DNA of 59,315 nucleotides from Methanoculleus sp. UBA303 (GTDB lineage Archaea; Halobacteriota; Methanomicrobia; Methanomicrobiales; Methanoculleaceae): contig DANY01000014.1 of NCBI GenBank assembly GCA_002501655.1, positions 1-59,315 of the forward strand, read 5' to 3'. Below the pieces are notes generated by a model. That model made no database searches, had not been told where the DNA came from, and saw only the letters and a list, made by a program, of their open reading frames with translations. Shown piece after piece: positions 52,636-59,315 of this stretch; the first letter of the stretch is position 1, and each line of letters opens with the position of its first letter. The translations under genes and the position numbers were made by a program.

Positions 52636-53134
52636 TGGCAAACTTCGAAGGGGAGAACACCTGCCGTATCAACCGGTTCTTCGCCCACCGGCGGGTTCAG
52701 GGGTTCGCCTACCGGCTCAAGCAGAGCAAATGCGATACTCAGTACGTCGATGTCCTCGTGGACTCCCTCGACCCCCGCTACCACCTGGCCATCGAGTGCA
52801 GGTCGATCTCCGGAAGAAGATCTTCTACTTCTCCCGGCACTTTCACTCCGATCAGAACAACGTCCACAAGGTAGATTCGATAACCGATCTTACCCGGAAG
52901 ATCGGACGCCGGGGGTTCCTTGCCGTCGAGTCCCGGTTCGGCGCGGGGAAGCCGAAGGAGGCATACCTCATGCCCTGGAGTACGGCGCCCGAATACTACG
53001 AGGCGGTTCCTGGAATCTCGCTCGATGATTTCCGGCTCTGTTGTGCGCTCGTTCGCTCCAACGAGGAGTATGACCTCCCCGGGCTTGACACAAATCAATA
53101 TCCCCTCTCACCACCAACGGAGATGGAAGTATGA
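52636..53134 (+). pseudogene. Nuclease-like (Holliday-resolvase-related) gene, one frameshift
   Basis: The first frame ANFEGENTCRINRFFAHRRVQGFAYRLKQSKCDTQYVDVLVDSLDPRYHLAIECRSIS ends a strand with D and E-x-K-like (ECRS) residues. Near 52810 one base is lost, and GKKIFYFSRHFHSDQNNVHKVDSITDLTRKIGRRGFLAVES continues in another frame to TGA 53132-53134. This is a Holliday-junction-resolvase-like fold. The stop overlaps the marker 9 ATG (ATGA), so the original gene was probably first in that operon. Error or mutation. Confidence 0.68.
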
Positions 53135-54267
53135 TGGAAGCATATGATCGTTTTGAACTCCTCGTAAACGATCGGGTCGTAAAAACACCGGTAGCGATCG
53201 CATCCATGGCCGGGATTGTGGATGCGGCTTACGTTCTTGAGCGGGCGGCTCATGTCGGGGCCGCCTTCATCGGTGGCTACTCCATCGACGGTCCCACCCT
53301 CGAGGCGAGCCGGCAGATGGCACAGGAGGGCCGTAAAGAGTTTTTATACGACGATCCCCTGGAAACGTTGGAAAGAGAGATCGATGTCCTGAAACAGAGC
53401 GACGTTGTCATGGGCATCAACCTCCGCGGGAGCACGCCGGCTGCGTACGCTGAGGTTGCCGGGGCGTTTGGGGACCGCGTGGTCTATGAGATCGACGCCC
53501 ACTGCCGGCAGCCGGCGATGCTCGAGGCCGGGTGCGGTGAGTACCTCCTCGAGCACCCGGCAAAACTCGTGGAGATCATCCGCGCATTAAAGTCGGCGGA
53601 CGTGACCGTCTCGGTGAAGATCCGGGCCGGTGTCGCCGCCGACGACCGTGACCTCGCCCACACCGTCTGGAAGGCGGGGGCGGATATCCTCCACGTGGAC
53701 CTGATGGACTACGGGCACAACAAGGTCCGCCAGCTCCGCAACGCCTCTCCCCTGATGCTGATCGCAAACAACTCCATCAATACGTTCGACCGGGCGATGG
53801 ACGCCTTCTCCCATGGTGCGGACCTCGTCTCGCTTGGGCGGAAATCCGATCCCTGGACGCTCGCCGGCCTCGATGCCGCCATCACCCGGTTCGCCGATGA
53901 AGGCGGCTGGTACAACGCCCCGAAACAGCTCTGCCGTGGCGGCGACGTCAGGGCGCTCGCCTTCTGCTGCATGCCGGTGAAGGCCTGCCCGCTCATCCCG
54001 GCCCTCGAGAAGATCGGGCTCTCCAGAAACGAGTACCTGAAGATCAAGCAGGAGGCGGTGAAGGGAACCCCGCTTGATGATGGGAAGAGCACCTGTTTCG
54101 GGAGCCTTGCCTGGTGCTGCAAGATCAGTTCTCCCTGCATGTTCAGGAACATGACGCTTGAGAAGAAAGGCCTCTCTACACGGGAGTACATGCAGTGCAA
54201 GCATCACCTGGCCGAGAAGATCATGCATAAACTATTCGATGAAGAGACCGGCGATGAATCGAGCTGA
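53131..54267 (+). CDS. Methanogenesis marker protein 9
   Basis: The 378-residue protein is a TIM-barrel of the dihydrouridine-synthase type (INLRGSTPAAYAEVAGAFGDRVVYEIDAHCRQPAMLEAGCGEYLLE) with the special C-terminal region QLCRGGDVRALAFCCMPVKACPLIPALEKIGLSRNEYL...CFGSLAWCCKISSPCMFRN. Its seven or so Cys are hallmarks of methanogenesis marker 9, found only in methanogens, function unknown. It precedes CitG-like and DUF447 genes with overlapping ends. Confidence 0.92.
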   Translation: MMEAYDRFELLVNDRVVKTPVAIASMAGIVDAAYVLERAAHVGAAFIGGYSIDGPTLEASRQMAQEGRKEFLYDDPLETLEREIDVLKQSDVVMGINLRGSTPAAYAEVAGAFGDRVVYEIDAHCRQPAMLEAGCGEYLLEHPAKLVEIIRALKSADVTVSVKIRAGVAADDRDLAHTVWKAGADILHVDLMDYGHNKVRQLRNASPLMLIANNSINTFDRAMDAFSHGADLVSLGRKSDPWTLAGLDAAITRFADEGGWYNAPKQLCRGGDVRALAFCCMPVKACPLIPALEKIGLSRNEYLKIKQEAVKGTPLDDGKSTCFGSLAWCCKISSPCMFRNMTLEKKGLSTREYMQCKHHLAEKIMHKLFDEETGDESS

Positions 54268-55060
54268 CCGGGCGCAGATGGCGATGATGCTCGAGGTCTG
54301 CGCCTACCCGAAACCCGGGAACGTGGACCGGTGTCACGATTATTCCGACACTCTCCTCGAACATTTCCTCGCCTCGACCATCCTTGTGCGGCCGGCGTTC
54401 GATGCGGCTGAGGGGCCAGGCGGCCGGGTCGGCAGCCTGATCCGGGAGGCGGTCATGCGAACGAATGGTCACGGCGGGGGAAACACCCATTTCGGGGCGT
54501 TCATCCTGCTCATCCCCCTCATCCTCGGGGGAGACATCGAGGGGGCGCGGAGAGTCGTCTCCGGGACCGACGTCGAGGATGCGATCGAGTTCTACGCGGC
54601 CTTCGGCCTCACCCGGGTCAGGGTGGCGGAGAGCGACGAACTGGACGTGAACGACCCCGCGTCGATCGCCGCTATCCGGGAGCGCGGCATGACGCTTGCC
54701 GATATCATGGCCCACTCGGCGCCCCGGGATATGGTCGCCCGGGAGTGGACGAACGGTTTCTCCCTGACCCGCCGGTGCGCAGACCTGCTTCACTCGCACG
54801 GGCACGGCAGGGAGGCGATTGTGCGGGCGTTCCTGGACCTCCTTGCCTCGGAGCCGGATACCTTCATCGCGAAGAAGCACGGGGAGGAGGTTGCGGAGAG
54901 GACGATGCGGTGTGCGGGCGAGGTGCTCAGCGGGGGGCGCGATCTTCGTGCTTTTGATGCCGAGTGCATCGCCGGCGGTATCAACCCGGGATCGATCGCC
55001 GATATCACCATCGCCGGGATATACGTGGCGCTCGGGGAGGGATGGCAGTGGGACTCCTGA
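54254..55060 (+). CDS. Triphosphoribosyl-dephospho-CoA synthase (CitG) family protein
   Basis: ATG 54254 lies inside the marker 9 end (overlap 14 bases). The 268-residue protein has CAYPKPGNVDRCHDYSDTLLEHFLAST, then RTNGHGGGNTHFGAFILLIPLILGG, the CitG family signature GGGNTHxGxxLLLxP. CitG makes the citrate lyase prosthetic group precursor, but archaeal homologues lie with C1 or cofactor genes and the substrate is not known. Citrate lyase genes are not seen here. Confidence 0.88.
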   Translation: MNRADRAQMAMMLEVCAYPKPGNVDRCHDYSDTLLEHFLASTILVRPAFDAAEGPGGRVGSLIREAVMRTNGHGGGNTHFGAFILLIPLILGGDIEGARRVVSGTDVEDAIEFYAAFGLTRVRVAESDELDVNDPASIAAIRERGMTLADIMAHSAPRDMVAREWTNGFSLTRRCADLLHSHGHGREAIVRAFLDLLASEPDTFIAKKHGEEVAERTMRCAGEVLSGGRDLRAFDAECIAGGINPGSIADITIAGIYVALGEGWQWDS

Positions 55061-55617
55061 CCGAGGGGATCAACGAGGTGATCGCGACCACCGACTGCAA
55101 CGCCGCCCCCATGGGGATCATCAACCGGAGCGGCTCCCTGCACATGGTCCTCTTCCGGGGGAGCCATACCGCCCGCAACATCGCCCGGGACCGTTCTGTG
55201 GTGGCGAACTTCATATTTGACCCGGTGCTCTACGTCCGGACCGCTTTTGACGACCTCCCCGATGAGGACTTTGTCCGGGAGGAGATCGACGGGAGGACCA
55301 TCTACCGCCTCCGCGACGTGGAGGCCTGGGCCGCGTTTGCCGCGGACGTAGAGCGGTCGAGCGACGAGGCGATCATCTTCCGCCTCATCCCCTTCCACGA
55401 GGAGGTGCTCGGGCTCCGGCTGCACCCGGTGAACCGGGGCTTTTCCAGCATCGTGGACGCTACGGTCCATGCCACTCGCTATGTCAGGAACCGCGACCCG
55501 TGGCTCGGGCGGCTGATCGAACACCATAGCGGCCTTGCCCGGAAGTGCGGCGGCCCCCGTGAGTGGGAGGCGCTTGAACTCCTCCATCAGTATATCGACG
55601 ATCGTACCGGGGAGTGA
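55042..55617 (+). CDS. DUF447 flavin-reductase-like protein
   Basis: ATG 55042 (191 residues) overlaps the CitG-like gene by 19 bases. Motifs GLLTEGINEVIATTDCNAAPMGIINRSGSLHMVLFRGSHTARNIARDRSVVANFIFDP are of the FMN-binding flavin reductase-like fold in DUF447, often next to CitG-like genes in archaea and in bacteria with tetrahydromethanopterin-linked C1 pathways. A redox or ligase role in cofactor synthesis is inferred. Confidence 0.88.
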   Translation: MAVGLLTEGINEVIATTDCNAAPMGIINRSGSLHMVLFRGSHTARNIARDRSVVANFIFDPVLYVRTAFDDLPDEDFVREEIDGRTIYRLRDVEAWAAFAADVERSSDEAIIFRLIPFHEEVLGLRLHPVNRGFSSIVDATVHATRYVRNRDPWLGRLIEHHSGLARKCGGPREWEALELLHQYIDDRTGE

Positions 55618-55718
55618 ATCCCCTCATACCTTCGGCGTTTACGCTCTTTTTCTGCCGGTACGTTGTAATCTTTGCGTGAGGTTGCACCGTTATTCACATC
55701 GAACGCCTCGCGCGAAGT

Positions 55719-55737
55719 CTTTTTGGGCCGAAAAAAG
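55719..55737. terminator. Bidirectional terminator-like element
   Basis: CTTTTT, GGGCCG, AAAAAAG between two converging genes. A T-run on each strand next to a GC core suits termination in both directions. Confidence 0.4.
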
Positions 55738-55739
55738 TG

Positions 55740-58700
55740 TTAGTTCTTTCTTCTCATACCGAGGAGGAGCAGGACCAGCGGTGCCAGCATCGGCGCTATG
55801 ATGAGCGGGGCTGCAGGGGTCGTCGTCGCCGGGACGGCGGGCATCTCCATCGCCGGCGTGCCGGCCGCCTCTACGGTGATCGGTGGCGCCGAGATCGCAA
55901 AGCAGGAGAACCCCGCCGACGTCGCCTGGAACCGGTAGTATTCGTTCTCTTCGCCGAGGAAGACGGTCGGGAGGGGCTGCCAAGCGCCGCCGGCATAGCG
56001 GAGGAGGGCGGCAGCCTCCGGTGAGAGGTTGTTCTCCGTAAACCAGGCCGCAGGGACGACGAACTCGATAGTCGCGTTGCCGATATCGGCCGGGTCTGCC
56101 CGATCAAGGGTGATCTCGATGTACTCGTAGACCGGGGTGTCGGGCGGCGCAACCCCATCGGGGAGGCTGGTCTTCTCCACCGCAAGCATGACCCGATCGA
56201 TATTCCCCGATGCCGTCAGGGTGACGCTGGTCACTGCCGATCCAGTGAGGCCGCCGCAGGTGACGCTCTCCCCCGCCCGGACCGCCGGCGATGGGGATGT
56301 TCCCCCGCCTGAGCGCGAGGACGAGCCGCCAGAGGGGTTGGGGGCCGACTCTCTCCGGGGTTCAGTGACGGTGATGTAGCCTTTGCGGCAGCAGGTGTCG
56401 TTCCCACAGGCGTTCTCGGCTGTCAGGGTCACTGTGTAGGTCCCGGCGGCGTCGTAGGTGTGTACCGGGTTTTGCTCCGTCGATGTGCCTCCGTCACCGA
56501 ACTCCCAGGAATAGGTGGTCGGGTTGCCGGTCGAGCTGTCGGTGAACTGGACGGCGAGGGGGGCGATTCCGGAGGTGACGTTCGCGGAGAAGTCCGCAAA
56601 CGGCATGACCGATGCGGCCTTGACCGTGACGCAGGCGGTGCCGCAGGCGCATCCGGCCGAGGCGGTGACGGTCGCCGTTCCGGGTTCAAGGGCTGTAAAG
56701 AGACCACAGGAGTCGATAGATCCGACACTTCCGTTGTCGACCGACCAGGCGATCTCGACGCCGCCCATATCGCCGCCACACTGGTCGCGGACGGTCGCTG
56801 TAAACTGTTGTGTACAGCCAACCGTCAGCGTGACATTCGCCGGAGAGAGTTCGATGCAGACCGGAGCCGGGCGACGGACTGTGACGCAGGCGGTGCCGCT
56901 GATGCCGTCAGCGGAGGCGGTGACGATCGTTGTCCCCTCGCCAAGGGCCGTGAACGTGCCACAGGAGTCGATCGTCCCGACGCATGGATCGCAGCATGAC
57001 CAGGTGAACGTGAGGTTCGTGACCTCGTCTCCGAACCGATCGTAGCCAGTCGCCGCAAACCGGTAGGTCTCGCCGACATTGAGCGTGGTGCAGGGCGGGC
57101 AGACAGCGATCCAGGCGAGGAGGGCCGGCGGGGGTGGCCGGACGGTGACGGTTGCGGTGCCGGTGACGCCATCCAGTGTTGCGGCGACGGTGGTCGTGCC
57201 TTCACCGATGGCTGTAAAGAGGCCGCCGTCGTCTATCCGGCCGACCGCACCATCTGTGACCGTCCAGGCGACAGCGGCTCCGGGGATGAGGGTGCCATCC
57301 GCGTCGTAGCACGTCGCGGTGAACTGCTGGATGCACCCGATATCCAGCGTGACGGCTGCCGGTGAGACGATGACCACATCGACCGGGGCCGGACCGGCCG
57401 GGACGACCGTGACGTTCGCGCTGCCCGCGATCTCGCCTGCGGCCGCGGTGACGCCGGTTGTCCCTGCGCCCGTTGCGGTGAAGAGGCCCGAGGCGTCGAT
57501 CGTCCCGACGCTCCCGTTATCGACCGACCAGGTGACCGGGATCTCATCCATCGGTTCACCGTACTGGTCGCGGCAGAGCGCCGAGAACTGTTCGCTCTCC
57601 CCGATGGTGAGCGTGACCTCGATCGGAGAGAGTGTGATGCTCGCAAGGACTGGCCCGGCGGGAAGGACGGTGACGGCCGCGGTGCCCACGATGCCGGAAG
57701 CCGAGGCCATCACGGTCGCGGTCCCCGGGGAGAGTGCGGTAAAGAGCCCCGCAGAATCGATCGTGCCCACGCTCTCGTTCGTGCAGGACCAGGCGGCCAC
57801 GATCGGCATCTCATCGCCGTACTGATCGTAGCCGGTCGCTGTAAACTGTTGCAGGTCGCCGGGCTCGAGGATAGCCGTGCCGGGAGCGACCACGACGGCC
57901 GCAAGGGTGAGCGGCTCGAATACGAACGTTACATCGACTGTTCCGCCCGCCGGGAGAGTGACCGCCTGCGCCGGCGGGGCGCGGTAGCCGGTGACGCTCC
58001 CAACGCCGACGGTGTGGGTGCCGGCCGGAACATCGGGGATGATCACGTTGCTGGCAGAGACCGTCGCAAGGCCGGTATCCGTCCCATCGAGGAGGATCGC
58101 CGCACCCGTGACGTTTGCGGTGACGACGATGCTCCCGTTCTTCGGGGAGCCTGATGTGGTCACCGTGACGACGGCCGAACCGGTCACGGTGCTGTTTGTC
58201 GCGTTCACGAGAGCCGTGCCGGGCACGAGGGCGGTAAAGAGGCCGTTGTCGATCCGGCCGACGGTTTCGTTCGAGCAGAGCCAGGCGACTGTCACAGGCA
58301 TCTCGGCGCCGTACTGGTCGTAGCCGGTCGCGTTGAACTGCCGGGTCTCACCGACCTCCAGGGTCGCGGAGGCTGGGGCTACCGTGATGCTCGCGAGGAA
58401 CGGCGCCGCAGGAGTCACGGTGATGCAGTCCTGCCGGTAGAGGTAGGAACTGCCGTGAGCGTTTGCGACCGTCAGGTTCACGGAGTAGACCCCGGGTAAG
58501 GTGTAGGTGTGGGTCGCGTTCCGTTCAGCGGGGTCCGTCGTGTTGAACCACGCCCCATCCCCGAAGGACCAGGACCAGGATGTCGGGTTGCCGGTCGATG
58601 TATCGGTGAAGAGGACTGCGAGCGGTGCCGGGCCGATGGTGACGTTTGTGGTGAATGCGGCGACCGGCGCCGGCTGACCCTCCACGGTGAGCGTGGCATC

Positions 58701-59315
58701 CCTGGTCTCGGGTGCATATTGGCCACCTTCGTCATCATCGACCACCATTCTGGTGATCGTCAGGTTTGTGGTTCCGGCGGCATCGCCGCGGACGGTCAGG
58801 GTGCAGAGCGTGACGTTTGCTGCGCCGGCCTCGACCACCCGGTCAAGGTCGACCGCCTGCACAAAGATTGTGTCTGCCGGGAGGCTGCTGTTCCTCGGCA
58901 TCATCGCCCAGGCTGGATAGGAGACGTCGACGATCTCGCCGATGGCGGGGTTGGTCAGGGCGACACTGATGTTGAAGCCGGAGAGGCCGGCCGGTGCAGC
59001 GTCGAGGATCATGCTGTACTCAGCCGTCTCCGCGATCTGGACTCCTGATGAGGGAGGATTGAATGAGAGGGTGTTCTGTACCGGTGCGGTGACGGTGATG
59101 TAGTTAGCTTTCGTCTCCGTGCTGCTGCCGCCGGCGGTGGTTGCAGTCAGGCTGACGGTGTAGGTTCCCGGCGCTGTGTAGGTGTGGATGGGGTTCTGTG
59201 CCGTCGAGGTCGCGCCGTCCCCGAAGGACCAGGACCAGGATGTCGGGTTGCCGGTACTCTGATCGGTGAACCGCACCGCGAGCGGCGCCGGGCCGGTGGT
59301 GACGTTTGCAGTGAA
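55740..59315 (-). CDS. Large surface protein with PKD and Ig-like (Big_2) repeats, 5'-truncated by window
   Basis: The frame is open past the window edge (FTANVTTGPAPLAVRFTDQ before the first visible ATG), so the N-terminus lies outside. Visible: three PKD-type segments (TSWSWSFGDGA, YSWEFGDGG) and about seven Ig-like Big_2 repeats containing LEVGETRQFNATGYDQYGxEM...VGRIDxGLFTAL. The end has a PGF-pre-PGF-type domain (LTASGNIDRVMLAVEKTSLPDGVAPP...WFTENNLSPEAAALLRYAG) and one membrane helix (PMLAPLVLLLLGMRRKN). It is a cell-surface adhesin-like protein. Near-identical repeat DNA may vary in number by recombination. Confidence 0.88.
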   Translation of the reverse strand, partial: FTANVTTGPAPLAVRFTDQSTGNPTSWSWSFGDGATSTAQNPIHTYTAPGTYTVSLTATTAGGSSTETKANYITVTAPVQNTLSFNPPSSGVQIAETAEYSMILDAAPAGLSGFNISVALTNPAIGEIVDVSYPAWAMMPRNSSLPADTIFVQAVDLDRVVEAGAANVTLCTLTVRGDAAGTTNLTITRMVVDDDEGGQYAPETRDATLTVEGQPAPVAAFTTNVTIGPAPLAVLFTDTSTGNPTSWSWSFGDGAWFNTTDPAERNATHTYTLPGVYSVNLTVANAHGSSYLYRQDCITVTPAAPFLASITVAPASATLEVGETRQFNATGYDQYGAEMPVTVAWLCSNETVGRIDNGLFTALVPGTALVNATNSTVTGSAVVTVTTSGSPKNGSIVVTANVTGAAILLDGTDTGLATVSASNVIIPDVPAGTHTVGVGSVTGYRAPPAQAVTLPAGGTVDVTFVFEPLTLAAVVVAPGTAILEPGDLQQFTATGYDQYGDEMPIVAAWSCTNESVGTIDSAGLFTALSPGTATVMASASGIVGTAAVTVLPAGPVLASITLSPIEVTLTIGESEQFSALCRDQYGEPMDEIPVTWSVDNGSVGTIDASGLFTATGAGTTGVTAAAGEIAGSANVTVVPAGPAPVDVVIVSPAAVTLDIGCIQQFTATCYDADGTLIPGAAVAWTVTDGAVGRIDDGGLFTAIGEGTTTVAATLDGVTGTATVTVRPPPPALLAWIAVCPPCTTLNVGETYRFAATGYDRFGDEVTNLTFTWSCCDPCVGTIDSCGTFTALGEGTTIVTASADGISGTACVTVRRPAPVCIELSPANVTLTVGCTQQFTATVRDQCGGDMGGVEIAWSVDNGSVGSIDSCGLFTALEPGTATVTASAGCACGTACVTVKAASVMPFADFSANVTSGIAPLAVQFTDSSTGNPTTYSWEFGDGGTSTEQNPVHTYDAAGTYTVTLTAENACGNDTCCRKGYITVTEPRRESAPNPSGGSSSRSGGGTSPSPAVRAGESVTCGGLTGSAVTSVTLTASGNIDRVMLAVEKTSLPDGVAPPDTPVYEYIEITLDRADPADIGNATIEFVVPAAWFTENNLSPEAAALLRYAGGAWQPLPTVFLGEENEYYRFQATSAGFSCFAISAPPITVEAAGTPAMEMPAVPATTTPAAPLIIAPMLAPLVLLLLGMRRKN

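Overview
The window looks like the chromosome of a hydrogenotrophic methanogen of the order Methanomicrobiales, most likely Methanoculleus or a close relative. This is inferred from gene content and signals, not from a database search. The pointers are a coenzyme F430 (cfb) biosynthesis operon, a methanogenesis marker 9 protein, an Orc1/Cdc6 protein, a GC-rich coding style, archaeal TATA boxes placed about 25-30 bases before leaderless starts, and ATGA/GTGA overlaps between operon genes.

Layout. 1-8400: a frameshifted PIN toxin with its antitoxin; then a plasmid- or virus-like block (XhlA-like protein, unknown protein, Cdc6, two small proteins, a large primase-helicase) carrying an iteron-like repeat field inside the primase gene; then a DUF234 remnant and an intact wHTH-MNT/HEPN pair with an autoregulatory-looking operator. 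8400-25200: membrane, stress and secreted proteins (DUF6325-SHOCT pair, small multidrug exporter, PsiE, MFS exporter, HdeD, lipoprotein, K+ channel, LURP-one, GH63-type glucosidase, beta-propeller), mixed with truncated genes. 25200-41500: a decaying accessory island with a TnpB element, a molybdopterin oxidoreductase, two further toxin-antitoxin pairs, five related MNT/HEPN loci in different states of decay, two hsdM remnants, a DUF4062/HATPase protein, a DUF1016 nuclease and duplicated GrpB/wHTH segments. 41500-47100: a McrBC type IV restriction pair whose McrB has an EVE-like insertion inside its ATPase domain, a frameshifted IS5-like element and an HNH protein. 47300-55600: core genes, namely tRNA-Glu, ilvE, cfbB-cfbD-cfbE-cfbA on the minus strand, and divergently a broken nuclease-like gene, the marker 9 protein, a CitG-like protein and a DUF447 flavoprotein. 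55740-end: a giant surface protein with PKD and Ig-like repeats, cut by the window edge.

How it fits together. CfbA, CfbE, CfbD and CfbB cover nickel insertion, amidation, reductive cyclisation and final ring closure of F430, but the reductase partner CfbC is not in the window. The marker 9/CitG/DUF447 trio is probably a second cofactor-related operon. The island at 25-47 kb is a defence and toxin-antitoxin zone: intact McrBC, a possible DUF4062 effector and several HEPN/MNT and PIN systems sit among wrecked relatives. More than a dozen genes carry single-base frameshifts, nonsense codons or chimeric joins, so either this is a true gene graveyard or part of the sequence has assembly errors. 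Both readings should be kept open.
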